Origin: Tritrichomonas musculus
Lineage: Eukaryota; Parabasalia; Tritrichomonadida; Tritrichomonadidae
Assembly (NCBI GenBank): GCA_039105265.1
Contig: JAPFFF010000018.1
Location: forward strand, 62,001-126,000
Direction: 5' to 3'
Length of the DNA: 64,000 bases
In this document: piece after piece, positions 51,666-61,628 of the stretch
Position numbering within the stretch: the first letter of the stretch is position 1
How the letters are laid out: every line of letters begins with the position of its first letter
Program-made: the position numbers and the translations under genes
The notes under the pieces: model-generated
Told to the model about the DNA's origin: nothing
The model's database searches: none
The model's input: only the letters and a program-made list of their open reading frames with translations

Positions 51666-52751
51666 TTAAATCCATTTCTTTATATTGTTGGATATATTTT
51701 TCTTCTTTGACCAGTAATCCACTTCAAGATTAGATAGCTTTGTTGGAGCACCTTCTCGTAAATTTTTAGCCGGTATGATGTCTTCTGTACCTTCGCTGTA
51801 TTTGATTTTATATTTGTTCTTTGTTGTATCATAAGAAATAATCTTCTCCACAATACCTCTCTTGCCTCCCTTAAGTGTTTGTGCAATATTTTTGTTTTGT
51901 GTCTTGATTAACCTATAACCGGGGAGTTTGTCTATTGACTCATCTTTGGACTTAATTATAAATTGGTTCCCAGCCTTTGAATCAACTATATATGCTTCCT
52001 TGCTTACCTTGTTCCTGCGCTTCGAAAATGGCTCCTTGGCTTGAATAATTCTAACTCTATCATTTGGCTTAAAGTCATATGGATTGTTTTGCGACTTGGT
52101 TTTTACATATTCTTTTTCATCTTTCTCTGTCATCTCGTTTGGTATCTTATAGTCCAATGATCTGTGGGGAGAATTGTTGTATGAATCTATTAAACTATCC
52201 ATTTCTTTCTCATTGATGAACCTGTTCTCGCCTACCATGTCTCTAATCGTTCTCATGAACCTATTTATAATACCTTGTACATTATGATTATTATCCTCGG
52301 TAGTAGTGTAAACAATATTTTTGGTCTTCATCAACTGTAATACATCATTGGACAAGTAAGCAGCATCCTGGTCTGATGTTATCGAATAGACATCTGGCTC
52401 GTCCTCAAAAAATTTATTTAATGCCTGGGCTACCTCTTTTGCACCTTTCCCCTTCATTGGATAACAATATGCTTTTCTTGTGTTAATATTAATTAGCATC
52501 AAATAGTTGAGACCATCCTTTGTCTTATCATTGATGAATGTGTCCATTTGATATCCCCCAGAGTGTTTAGAATAGATATTCATAAACTTTGCCTTTGGTA
52601 CCTTTACATCATGTACTATCTTCCTTAAATAATCTAATGCGGCTTCTTCTGTGAATCCATATCGTTTTGCGAGTGGAACAAATTTAGAGGCAGATCTCCA
52701 AGGAAAAAAAGAATGAAGCTCATTAATTGTCTTAAAATGCTTTTTGTTCAT
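51666..52751 (-). CDS. Retroviral-type (rve) integrase
   Basis: A 361-residue integrase. An amino helical part is followed by the RNase-H-like core: YQMDTFI, TSDQDAAYLS, and an NRFMRTIRD helix, then NNSPHRSLDYKIPNEM, a stretch typical of rve integrases. The end (from about residue 300) has a beta-rich Tudor/chromo-like segment (IVEKIISYDTT, KYKIKYSEGTEDIIPAKNL), known in Polinton integrases as chromodomain-like. It should cut the TIR ends and join them to target DNA. Confidence 0.9.
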   Translation of the reverse strand: MNKKHFKTINELHSFFPWRSASKFVPLAKRYGFTEEAALDYLRKIVHDVKVPKAKFMNIYSKHSGGYQMDTFINDKTKDGLNYLMLININTRKAYCYPMKGKGAKEVAQALNKFFEDEPDVYSITSDQDAAYLSNDVLQLMKTKNIVYTTTEDNNHNVQGIINRFMRTIRDMVGENRFINEKEMDSLIDSYNNSPHRSLDYKIPNEMTEKDEKEYVKTKSQNNPYDFKPNDRVRIIQAKEPFSKRRNKVSKEAYIVDSKAGNQFIIKSKDESIDKLPGYRLIKTQNKNIAQTLKGGKRGIVEKIISYDTTKNKYKIKYSEGTEDIIPAKNLREGAPTKLSNLEVDYWSKKKNISNNIKKWI

Positions 52752-52762
52752 TTAAATTAGTC

Positions 52763-54088
52763 TTAAATGTAAAGCATCTTCTTAAATGGTAATAATTGCA
52801 TTTCAATGACAAATGATTCATTGTTTGGTACCAGAACAGGAATATTATTATGACGCCCTGAATTGAATTCTACCCAAAATCTTTGATCTGTTGAGTTTAG
52901 CTTGAAGTACTTGATTGGGTAAAAGTCTATTTGACTATTGCCTAAATAATATTTATTTGACTGCTCAGCTAATGAAGAGTATATTGAACACGAATGTCTA
53001 TCCCAAACATTTTTAAACTTTATTTCCCTCATCCATTTCCCTTCATATCTAATAATATTCCCATCTTTATCCTTGACAGGCTTTTCAGGATCCATATAAT
53101 CCCATGGGCTATTATTAAAATCTTCATAACCTATATTGAATACATCATTAAAATCATATCGTCTATATGGTGATTTATTATTTGGTGGTCTGACTATAAA
53201 ACTTATTGATAGGTCAACATAATAGTTTTTATATTTACTGCCTTGAAGTATCTCTCCATTAGTTGGTGAATAGAATATTTCTGTAAAATGATTCTCCGAA
53301 TAATTATAATAACCATCTGTTTGTACATCTCTTTGTCTTAGTCCTTCTTTTTCTTCAATAAATGTAGGTTTCTGTTCACTTAGCTTGATTTCTTCTCTTA
53401 TTTTTTCCATTTCTTTTTGAACATTGCGTCTGAGGTTTATATTCATTTTATCTTCTTCATTCTTTTTATCTAATTCTTCTTGTAGCTCAGCTTTAACTGT
53501 GTCATCTTTCTCATTAAATATTTGATTTGTGAGGTCTTCTATTACTTTTTGCAAATCTTGATATTCAGTAACTAAATTAGAATATTTTGTGCTTAATTTT
53601 AGTTCTTGGTTATCTAAATTAAAATTGTGTTCTTTATTGATTATATCCGCACCAATATTAAACTCTGCAAATTTTGCCTCAATAGCAGCTCTCATATCAT
53701 TCCATATTTCTCGTAAATCATTTTCTCTATTTAGCCAAGAATTTATATTTATGAATACCTCACTCTTTTGTTCATCTTCAAGATGGTAAAATAATTGTTC
53801 ATATGAAAATTGGGGATTATCATGTTTAAGTTTATCAAATTCGTTTCGTCTATATTTTCTAACTCCAAGCGTGAATTCTATTTTTCTACTTCTAGCCAAC
53901 ATAAAAATTCTTCTCACGCCTACAATTGATTCCCCTCTATTTGAAGTACACCATTCTTGAGGAAAATTAAAGTAATATCGATTTGGTTTACTTATATCTC
54001 GTTCCCCATCTTCTAAAAAATATACATATTCAATTGGTATAGGTGTTGGTTCTTCTGCCGGATTAAGTGTTGGATACATTTTAATCAT
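52763..54088 (-). CDS. Unrecognised Polinton protein, 441 residues
   Basis: From ATG 54086-54088, 20 bp inside the edge of the right TIR; the frame is open further into the TIR, but from a TTG. Beta-rich ends (residues 1-100 and 270-441) flank a long central coiled coil (about 150-250). The last strands (FWVEFNSGRH, FVIEMQLLPF) recall jelly-roll capsid proteins, so it may be a minor structural protein with an inserted coiled-coil spike. First gene after the TIR on this side. Confidence 0.6.
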   Translation of the reverse strand: MIKMYPTLNPAEEPTPIPIEYVYFLEDGERDISKPNRYYFNFPQEWCTSNRGESIVGVRRIFMLARSRKIEFTLGVRKYRRNEFDKLKHDNPQFSYEQLFYHLEDEQKSEVFININSWLNRENDLREIWNDMRAAIEAKFAEFNIGADIINKEHNFNLDNQELKLSTKYSNLVTEYQDLQKVIEDLTNQIFNEKDDTVKAELQEELDKKNEEDKMNINLRRNVQKEMEKIREEIKLSEQKPTFIEEKEGLRQRDVQTDGYYNYSENHFTEIFYSPTNGEILQGSKYKNYYVDLSISFIVRPPNNKSPYRRYDFNDVFNIGYEDFNNSPWDYMDPEKPVKDKDGNIIRYEGKWMREIKFKNVWDRHSCSIYSSLAEQSNKYYLGNSQIDFYPIKYFKLNSTDQRFWVEFNSGRHNNIPVLVPNNESFVIEMQLLPFKKMLYI

Positions 54089-54108
54089 AATAAAATACCT
54101 ATATCTCA

Positions 54109-54775
54109 ATATTTTTTCGGGTGTAGAATTCAAAAACTACTCCATACCTTGGAAATGACATTGGGGGAATAGTGAAAGTAGAGAGTGTGTACTTACGATA
54201 GGTTTTCATAGGGTATTTGGCAAACAAAATAATACTAACACTTTTTACTCAAATATCTTATGGTGCTCATCAAACTTTCTATATCGTGGTGCATCTTTTT
54301 CTCTTTCCCGATCATAATCATTATTGTATTTCAAAACAGCTGCACGTCTAAACTTAGCATATCTAAAACCACTAAATTTGTTTCTTTCGTCCAAAACCTC
54401 AATTATAACATATCCATTAGAATCACATGTCCTGATGTCTTTAAAGGAATCATAAACTTGTTGGGTTTCACGAGAAGTATAAATAGGATTTCTTAGAGTA
54501 AACTGCTTGTATTGGGTCATAATCTTTAAATCTGATGGTGTGGTCATTTGTATAGTGTTGTATAAAAAATTAATAGAAATATTGAAAAACGACAATGTAC
54601 TTGAACTTGAGGGACGGGGGTGGGAAATTAGCTAATGTAGAGAGTGTGTACTTACGATAGGTTTTTCAGTAGGTATTTGGCCGGAAGCTGAGGCCCAAGC
54701 GAGGGTGTACCTGAGCTTGGTGGCGAAGCGTGTAGGCGGTGGTGAAGTATGAGACACCGCCTATACTTAACTACT
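54109..54775 (-). repeat. Polinton right terminal inverted repeat
   Basis: 667 bp, inverted copy of 29785-30451. Its inner edge lies only about 20 bp upstream of the start codon of the gene ending at 52763, so this TIR probably supplies that gene's promoter. On the left, the TIR inner edge meets the 3' end of a giant gene instead. Confidence 0.95.
54245..54547 (-). CDS. Small TIR-encoded protein, right copy
   Basis: Identical 100-residue product to the left TIR copy, in mirror orientation and reading inward toward the element centre. It is followed by the gene at 52763-54088 in the same direction, with the shared motif TATCGTAAGTACACACT upstream of both genes. Function unknown. Confidence 0.6.
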   Translation of the reverse strand: MTTPSDLKIMTQYKQFTLRNPIYTSRETQQVYDSFKDIRTCDSNGYVIIEVLDERNKFSGFRYAKFRRAAVLKYNNDYDREREKDAPRYRKFDEHHKIFE

Positions 54776-54780
54776 AATTT

Positions 54781-55748
54781 TCATGAGCTTTCAAGCCATC
54801 CATAATAACGATAGCTTTTCCATTATACTCAAACTGTGTTCTTAAACGTCTTAGAGCAGGTAAAAAAATATTTGAGAACCAGTTTTTAAAAGAATCAGTA
54901 TTTATGTAGCCATTATCAGTTTGTACTATCTGTGCGCTGTTAACAGGCATGTAATCATAAATATCATCGTCTAATGTTGCTCTGGTTATAGCAAATTGAG
55001 GAATGCAAACTAAGCCAGCAGCTGATATAGCTGCAATACATGAAGCTCGGGTAATAGATCTGGAAACCGGGTAAGGAGCGTAGAGTTGGTTATATGTGGC
55101 CGGCGCTATTAATGTTTTTAGCTCCGCGTCGGCAAAATCTTGATTACCGATCTCATCAATATTTATGATAAAATTTGAATGAACTCCCTCAATTATTTCT
55201 GAGAGTTTATTTAAATTTGAATCAATATCATAAATATTGGCCTCGACTCTTTTTGAGTCCATTGGTCGACCAATTACAGTTTTAAAAAGATTAGATAATT
55301 TCAAATTAATTATATGTCTTAAAGTATCTCTTTTTATCTGAATGTTAAAGCTTTGGAAAATAAATTCTTCTATATCTTCAAATCCTGGATATAATGCATA
55401 GCCAGGATTTGAATGATATGAATTAATTTTTTGAATAACTAAGTGTATTTGCTCATCAGTCAATTTAGATGGCCGACCATTTTTGTTTTTTCCATATAAA
55501 TATTTGCAATGTTGATGTCTAACTGCATACTTATTTTCATGGAACACAAAACCTATTCGCTCATATGAAACATTTATATAGTTGTTATGTAAATGCTCAC
55601 ATATAATACCAATTTGTTGACGGAAAGTAGGTGCATATATAAAATCAGGGCGACGAATTGCGGCCAGATACTCAGATACTTCAATCTGTGTGCCTTTGAA
55701 TTCTTCTAAAATTACCAAAGCAGGAATCATATCTGGCTTGCTTTGCAT
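54781..55748 (-). pseudogene. DDE_1-type transposase, 5' part (interrupted)
   Basis: About 320 codons from the ATG at 55746-55748 to the Polinton insertion point. A helix-turn-helix region (NGRPSKLTDEQI and following, about 95-190) precedes the RNase-H-like catalytic core: first acidic site in FIINIDEIGNQ, second in AIVIMDGLKAHEN, just before the break. This is the arrangement of pogo/jerky-type DDE_1 transposases, in which the third acidic residue comes in a PHSS..QPLD motif; that motif is found in the other half, 25 kb away. The gene cannot be expressed as one protein in this state. Confidence 0.85.
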
Positions 55749-56356
55749 TTTAATTATAGAAAACAATAAAATGCTCAATTGTTTTTTAAAAAATCAATAG
55801 AATTGAGTTAAAATTATTCAATTTAAAACATAATCTTGAATTAACTTTAAATCAGAAAACTCAAAAATTATCTTTCTCTCAATTTTGAAATTTGAAGCAA
55901 TTCTGAAGATCACCTCCTTTCATTTTTTATAGAAAAAGTTCTTTTTTATTTTAAAATTTGAGTACTGTTAACTTTTTAAGAGAAAATGATGACTGGTTTT
56001 TCCAAGCGATTACTACTTTTTCACGGAACTATACCGAGATCTCTATATCTCAAACAGATTTATCTTCTTTTATAATTGGTATTTGTGATTTTATAATATT
56101 TAAAAATATATAATATAATGTATTGATGTTTATTTTAAGATTAAAATCAAAAAATACATTCTTTTTTATGAAATATTTGAGATTAAAATACGATCATATA
56201 TTTATCAAAAATTTTAATTGAAAATTCAGATATAAAAAGTTGAGAAAAAAAATTCTCGATCTCTGAAATCGATCTCGAGAATCTGTGTATATTTATGTGT
56301 CAATATCAAAAAGTCAATCAATTATCGATCTCGAGAATCGGAGAATAACAAGTCTA

Positions 56357-57422
56357 ATTGTAAACCAAAGCTAATTTTTTAACAAATTTTTTTATATGTT
56401 TTCATTTGAGTATTTTGAGCCAAATTTAAAAGATAAAGATATTTCTTTGTATCCAAAAAATATCATTACTTGTATATTTTAATACATGATAAAAATACTA
56501 TTCATAAAACTTTTTCTCTTTATTTTTCTAGATCATTTCCGATCACCCTATTGCATCACGAATGCCAGGTCAATAGGAATCCACTAAAAAAAAGTTTTTA
56601 TTACACATATGTAGAGAGAAAAGCAGTTTTCCCAAATCTTGGACGTACAGATAAAATGGCATCCGGAGTTAAAAGCGAGGATATCGGTAATTGAAGAAGA
56701 TTCAGAACAGCATTTACCCAATTTATCTTTTGATTATTAGATATCAGATACAAGTGCCAAGTTATGGCCAAAATACTAATGATCATTGGAACCGAGTCAA
56801 GCAAGCTTATAATCAATACCGAACAAAGCTTGTTTACACCATTGATCTAAAGTTTAAACTCGATAAAATTATAAACTTTTTCAATTATTTTTATTTTTTT
56901 TAATTCAAAAATTCTGAACTTTTGCTTCTAGAGAAAAAAATGTTCATCTCCCGATAGCTACTTTTTTAAAAATCACATAGAAAATTTTAAATTAAATACA
57001 TTCAAAAAAATTGTGTAAGAGATGAACTTTATTTTATGAAGTTTAGACATTCTCTCAAAAAAATTCTGATAAAAGTGAAAAACAAAATTTTCAATTGAAT
57101 ACAAAAAAATCTCATTTATTTTAAGCATAGAAGAGTAATATGAATAAATCATATGCCAAAAAAGAATCACCACTTTAAAACATCTCGAGAATAGATATTT
57201 ATGCTCCAGATAGAAATTTCTTGAATTATTATAAATATTAGGTTGGGAATATTTAAATTGGTGGTCATTTTAGGTTGGAAATGACCTATAACTGAATTTA
57301 ATTAATATAAAATAATTTTTAAAAATTGTTTATTTATGGAGATATAAAAAAAAACACTCAAAAAAATTACGAATTGTAGGGAGAGGAGGGTATTTATTGA
57401 TAAATAAATAGTGTTATTATGC
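56357..57422. other. Intergenic region with a possible decayed coding fragment
   Basis: The part at 56520-56850 is less AT-rich than the rest and has two overlapping short open frames (56470-56694 and 56691-56903) in different frames, which could be a decayed gene or transposase piece. I recognise no motif. The remainder is AT-rich and featureless. Confidence 0.35.
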
Positions 57423-60400
57423 TTAGTCATCATCATTATCGTCGTCGTCATCATCATTATCCTCTTCTTCTTCGTATTCTTCTTCATATGTATATTCATC
57501 TTCTTGAGCTGCTCTTTCAAGATCTTCTTTGGTGAATCGAAGTGCTTTAGCTGTCATTAAGAATATATCTGTTGTTTTACGAACAAAAACGCTTAGAGCT
57601 TCGCCTTCTTCAAGATTAAGAGATTCAAGAGTCATTTTACTCCTGAGTGTCTTTCCAGCAAAGAGGATATCAATTGAAGTAGCTTCTACATCAGGATCTA
57701 TATCATCTTCATCTTTATTATCATTCATATATTTGGCAATAGCTTCTTTAGTTTTAGATACAGTAATTCTTGTATCTAGAAGAAGAACGATTGGTTCTCT
57801 TTCTGAAAATCTGAATGTATAATTTGTCTTTCCATCATCATTATCTTTGTTGTCTTCAGTATCTGGTACATTTACATTATCATCGTCTTTTTTGACTTCA
57901 ATACTATTATTTTCATTAGTTTCTGGAACAATTTCTTGGCTACTATCATCATTTGCTCTATTGCTGTTAGATTTCTCGTTACCATCATCACTTACACTTT
58001 TATTTTCTAATTTTTCACTTATCTGACTAGTTGAATGGCCCTCTTCTTTATTCTTCGGCTTTTCTGTATCTTTACCTTTTCTTTTTTCTTTTTCTTTATC
58101 TTTTTCTTTTTCTTTATCTTTTTCTTTATCTTTTTCTTTATCTTTTTCTTTATCTTTATCTTTTTCTTTACCTTTATCTTTATCTCTTTTTTTCTCTTTC
58201 TCTTTTTCTTTCTCCTTTTCTTTTTCTATAACTTTATCTTTATCTTCACCTTTGCTCTTTCTATTTTTTCTATCTTCCTTTTTATTTATATCTTTATTTA
58301 TATCTTTGCTCTTTTTTCCATCTTTAATGCTACTTTTTTCTTCACTATCAGTTTTATTCTCATTTCCCACTAAACTAATTTGGTTGTTTATATCTTCTTC
58401 TTTTAATATATTAACAGTGATTTCTGTAATTTTATATTTTGTTATTAACTCTTCAAGTTTCTGTGAAGAATCAAAATTGCAAGAACCAGACGTGAGAATA
58501 AGCGAATATTTATTCTTGACAAAAGGTAAAAAGCTTTCTTTTATATCATTAATTGTCCAAGTTTCATTATATAGAATTTCATCTTCCATCTTGGCTAAGT
58601 AAGGACAATTAAATTTGACGTTGACATACCTATATAAATTATAACTATTGGATTGTGAAAGAGCTTGATCTTTTTCGATGCAAACATCTGTATTAGGATA
58701 CCAGATACCACATTTCAATCCATCGAAAATTCTGTTGAATTTTTTAATTACTTTTCTTACTTTAGTGGTCCTTCTAAAATGTTCAACATCATTCAACCCA
58801 AATGGAGGATATTTGACTTCAATTTCTTCAAATGTAACAATTAAATCAGAATCATGAATATTTCCTTTTATTTTTTTATTATTGTTATCAGTTACTTTAA
58901 TAACCTTGGCTTTAAAAGCTTTCTGTACAATATTAATAACATCAGAAATTGTGGCATCTTTTTCGAAATAAAAAGGAATTTTGGATTCTGTTTGAAGAGA
59001 TGTTCTAATATTAATAAGCTTAAAGTCAGAATTGTTTTTTTCGTCTATTCTAATTTCAATATTTGCTTTTGGATTAATATAATTATCACTCAATAATTCT
59101 TTCAAATTCTTTTCAGGATCATTTGTAAGAATTTCTTCTTCACCAAAGTAAAATGAAATAGAACTCGAAGGTCGTTTATATATTTCAAACTCTTCCTGAA
59201 GGATTTCTTTAATTTGGCCAACAGTTGTATCTTTATCATATTGAACAGATTTATTGGTTTGATATGAAAATAATTGTATGAAATTTTGTTTGTCTGGTTC
59301 AAACAGTACCATGATTTTAGTTTGATCAGGCAAGCAAGAGACCGAAAACGTCAAAGGAAGTAAGTACGGTTCTTTATCTGGTATAAAACAATGCAAATCG
59401 ATATTTTCTTCATTTACTGCAAATATCATTTTGATAAGAGCAAGAGGATTCTCGTTAACTATATTATACTTAATTTCTCTGTTATTAGGAGTCATAAAAT
59501 AAATTGTTTTAGATTTTGGCTTTTCTTGATTTTTTTTTTCAATGATATATATTTGGCTGTTTATTGGATAACAAAGGTTTATGTTATCCTTATCACCTAA
59601 TCTAATAAAATCTGAATATACTATATAGTCTGCTTGCAATTCAGATGTAACTTTAAGATCTGTTCTTTCTTTGAAATTATTATTTTCGATTTCAAAAATA
59701 TGATTTTTTGGCTTTTTAACTTTTTTTAACACAAAAGGTTTTTTTTCACTATTGTCATATTCACATATTTTCTTCCAGAATGCTATCGCTTGTAAGCCGT
59801 TGGCGTTTACCTCTGTTAGTGTATCGACTTTAATTTTTTTTAGAAAATTTTGAATTGTAGATGATGATTTTATTTTGATTGAATGTGTGATTTTATTTTC
59901 ATATCTATAAAAATATTTTTTTTTAACATTCTTATAAAAAATAGTATCGGATGTACTGATGTCTTTCAACTTGGTAAATGTTTTTTTGATATTATCAACA
60001 GTCAGATCTTTCGGGCCGTTCTTTTTCAAAACTAATTTAATATCTTCATATTTCGCATTGATAGGAAGCAGGAATGAATTTTTTTTGCTTTTGTCTTTTT
60101 TGATAGCATTTTCTGCATCTTCATTCTCAGTTTTTTCATTTTTAAAATTATCAGCGTCATCTTCTTTTGTATCTTTTGCGCCTTTTGCAACTTTTGCAAC
60201 TTTTGCATCTTTTGAATCTTTTGCAACTTTTGCATCTTTTGAATCTTTTGCACCTTTTGCATCTTTTAAATCTTTTGCACCTTTTGCATCTTTTGAATCT
60301 TTTGCATCTTTTGCACCTTTTGCACCTTTTGCATCTTTTGCACCTTTTGCATCTTTTGCACCTTTTGCATCTTTTGCACCTTTTGCATCTTTTGAATCTT

Positions 60401-61628
60401 TTGCACCTTTTGCATCTTTTGAATCTTTTGCACATTTTGTATCTTTTGAATCTTTTACATCTTTTGAATCATTTGCATCTTTTGCACCTTTTGCATCTTT
60501 TGCACCTTTTGCATCTTTTGAATCTTTTGCACCTTTTGCATCTTTTGAATCTTTTGCACATTTTGTATCTTTTGAATCTTTTACATCTTTTGAATCATTT
60601 GCATCTTTTGCACCTTTTGCACCTTTTGCATCTTTTGAATCTTTTGCACCTTTTGCATCTTTTGTATTTTCTTTTCTTTTTTGTTTTCTTTCTACTTCAA
60701 AGTTGAAAATATCGCAACATTTTTTTGGTTCTGGATGAACAGTTATGACTTCGTTGATAGCATCAGGACTGACAATAAAATGTGCTAACTTTCGATCATT
60801 TGATATAAATTCGTTTTCAATAACAATTCCAAAACAATGACTACACCTTTTGCTTTTCATAATCGCTTCTCTAAGGTCTCCAAATGTTGATGTACAAGGT
60901 AAATTCAAATCGAAAGGAGTATTATCAAGTCCAAAATTTACTACCACTTTAAATGTATCTTTGTTCTCAGATTTATCTTTATTTTCATCATTTAAATATC
61001 GAAAACAATACACATGATCATTTGATAGTTTTAAATCTTTTTGATTGCCGTACTTATCGTTAGGATAACATTCGATTTGGCTTGACTTAAGATAATGCCT
61101 TCTTGCAACAATTGTTTTGAGATCTTGAATCGTCGAATCTTTGTTGAGACAATAATATTCAGTTTTTTTTGAAACTTCACTAAAATCAAAGAAGTTAATT
61201 TCAAAAAGAGACAAATCCTTCAATTCATAAACCTTAGTATTCCCTTCCTGCCCTTTTTCGACAATATTTTTCGAAGACGTGTGAATCATTTTTGATATTA
61301 TATGATTCAAATCTGAGTATGCTATTTCTCTTGATAACATTTTACTATCCAATTTTAAATCTTTTTGAGAATTTGAATAGCGAATTTTAATATATGGAGG
61401 TATTTTATCTTTTTGTTTTTGAAAATCAAAAGAGTCACCATATCCATAACCAATTTCTGGAATTAGGATATTAAAATGCTGATCTTTGCCACTGGGAATT
61501 CTGTAATTCTTATATAAAATTTGAAATTGATTTTTCTTGATTCCAAATAAACTAGAGATGCTTGAATATAGTTCATGTGTGTCAGAAAGTAGATCTAATT
61601 CTAGAAAATCAACTGGAATTTTTTTCAT
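57423..61628 (-). CDS. Very large protein with carboxyl ubiquitin-like domain (paralogue 2)
   Basis: A 1401-residue protein from ATG 61626-61628; the frame is open 48 codons upstream but only from a TTG, and the paralogue's start aligns with this ATG. Layout as in the product of 13073-16891: tandem beta-grasp-like modules, IPEIGYGYGDSFDF near residue 70, and a carboxyl ubiquitin-like domain (about 1270-1346) with VSKTKEAIAKY and SIDILFAGKTL, then MTAKALRFTKEDL and an acidic tail. Unlike the paralogue it has two lysine-rich repeat tracts: KDAKGAKDSK-type (about 309-489) and KEKDKEK-type (about 1106-1206), in place of the Gln-rich part. Function unknown. Confidence 0.75.
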   Translation of the reverse strand: MKKIPVDFLELDLLSDTHELYSSISSLFGIKKNQFQILYKNYRIPSGKDQHFNILIPEIGYGYGDSFDFQKQKDKIPPYIKIRYSNSQKDLKLDSKMLSREIAYSDLNHIISKMIHTSSKNIVEKGQEGNTKVYELKDLSLFEINFFDFSEVSKKTEYYCLNKDSTIQDLKTIVARRHYLKSSQIECYPNDKYGNQKDLKLSNDHVYCFRYLNDENKDKSENKDTFKVVVNFGLDNTPFDLNLPCTSTFGDLREAIMKSKRCSHCFGIVIENEFISNDRKLAHFIVSPDAINEVITVHPEPKKCCDIFNFEVERKQKRKENTKDAKGAKDSKDAKGAKGAKDANDSKDVKDSKDTKCAKDSKDAKGAKDSKDAKGAKDAKGAKDANDSKDVKDSKDTKCAKDSKDAKGAKDSKDAKGAKDAKGAKDAKGAKDAKGAKGAKDAKDSKDAKGAKDLKDAKGAKDSKDAKVAKDSKDAKVAKVAKGAKDTKEDDADNFKNEKTENEDAENAIKKDKSKKNSFLLPINAKYEDIKLVLKKNGPKDLTVDNIKKTFTKLKDISTSDTIFYKNVKKKYFYRYENKITHSIKIKSSSTIQNFLKKIKVDTLTEVNANGLQAIAFWKKICEYDNSEKKPFVLKKVKKPKNHIFEIENNNFKERTDLKVTSELQADYIVYSDFIRLGDKDNINLCYPINSQIYIIEKKNQEKPKSKTIYFMTPNNREIKYNIVNENPLALIKMIFAVNEENIDLHCFIPDKEPYLLPLTFSVSCLPDQTKIMVLFEPDKQNFIQLFSYQTNKSVQYDKDTTVGQIKEILQEEFEIYKRPSSSISFYFGEEEILTNDPEKNLKELLSDNYINPKANIEIRIDEKNNSDFKLINIRTSLQTESKIPFYFEKDATISDVINIVQKAFKAKVIKVTDNNNKKIKGNIHDSDLIVTFEEIEVKYPPFGLNDVEHFRRTTKVRKVIKKFNRIFDGLKCGIWYPNTDVCIEKDQALSQSNSYNLYRYVNVKFNCPYLAKMEDEILYNETWTINDIKESFLPFVKNKYSLILTSGSCNFDSSQKLEELITKYKITEITVNILKEEDINNQISLVGNENKTDSEEKSSIKDGKKSKDINKDINKKEDRKNRKSKGEDKDKVIEKEKEKEKEKEKKRDKDKGKEKDKDKEKDKEKDKEKDKEKEKDKEKEKRKGKDTEKPKNKEEGHSTSQISEKLENKSVSDDGNEKSNSNRANDDSSQEIVPETNENNSIEVKKDDDNVNVPDTEDNKDNDDGKTNYTFRFSEREPIVLLLDTRITVSKTKEAIAKYMNDNKDEDDIDPDVEATSIDILFAGKTLRSKMTLESLNLEEGEALSVFVRKTTDIFLMTAKALRFTKEDLERAAQEDEYTYEEEYEEEEDNDDDDDDNDDD
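58050..58235 (-). repeat. 6-bp coding repeat (Lys-Glu/Asp)
   Basis: Tandem AAAGAA/AAAGAT units (read on the minus strand) encode a Lys-Glu/Lys-Asp tract, predicted as a single charged helix. It sits before the terminal ubiquitin-like domain of the giant protein. Confidence 0.9.
60160..60690 (-). repeat. 9-bp coding repeat (Lys-Asp/Gly-Ala/Ser)
   Basis: About 59 tandem 9-bp units encoding KDA, KGA or KDS triplets within the giant gene. Higher-order blocks, such as the run around the Cys-Ala-Lys segment, are duplicated about 135 bp apart (60420 and 60555). The opposite strand has long open shadows. Confidence 0.9.

Larger units (their letters stand above)
29785..54775. mobile_element. Polinton/Maverick, looks whole
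   Basis: A 24,991-bp self-synthesising transposon with AG...CT ends, 667-bp terminal inverted repeats, and a 5-bp target duplication AATTT (29780-29784, 54776-54780). It sits inside the DDE_1 transposase gene. Hallmark parts present: family B DNA polymerase, rve-type integrase, FtsK/HerA packaging ATPase, and double-jelly-roll-type major capsid protein. In addition there are a primase-SF3 helicase, GIY-YIG and HNH nucleases, two giant paralogous proteins and several small genes. No separate maturation protease was recognised. The TIRs differ at one visible position and core genes are open, so it is young; about one break at most is suspected, in an accessory ORF. Composition is visibly less AT-rich than the surroundings. 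Confidence 0.95.
26075..56031 (-). mobile_element. DDE_1/pogo-like DNA transposon, split by a Polinton
   Basis: Terminal inverted repeats TAGTTCCGTGAAAAAGT at 26075-26091 and its complement at 56015-56031, each bounded by a TA duplication (26073-26074, 56032-56033), as for Tc1/mariner/pogo elements. The transposase lies on the minus strand, its 5' part at 54781-55748 and its 3' part at about 29290-29779. Subtracting the Polinton (29785-54775) and the 50-bp inverted-repeat insert (26488-29199) leaves about 2.25 kb, a normal size for this class. Family and boundaries come directly from the repeats; the order of insertions is inferred from nesting. Confidence 0.75.
25920..56356. mobile_element. 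Outermost hairpin-rich element, split by the nested transposons
   Basis: TAGACTTGTTATT at 25920-25932 is exactly inverted at 56344-56356. The left arm (25920-26074) and right arm (56032-56356) share a style of GATATC/GAGATC-rich inverted motifs, for example the 10-bp stem ATCTGATATC/GATATCAGAT around 25994-26035. The two arms together would make a roughly 0.5-kb foldback or MITE-like element that served as target for the DDE_1 transposon. Family unknown; TA at both edges. Confidence 0.5.

Noticed and set aside
56470-56903. Host gene with a frameshift
   Set aside because: Two overlapping short frames are less AT-rich, but no motif is recognised; kept only as a possible decayed fragment.
59959-60738. 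Plus-strand 259-codon open frame
   Set aside because: Shadow of the 9-bp repeat tract on the coding minus strand; low complexity Phe/Ala/Ser and no support.
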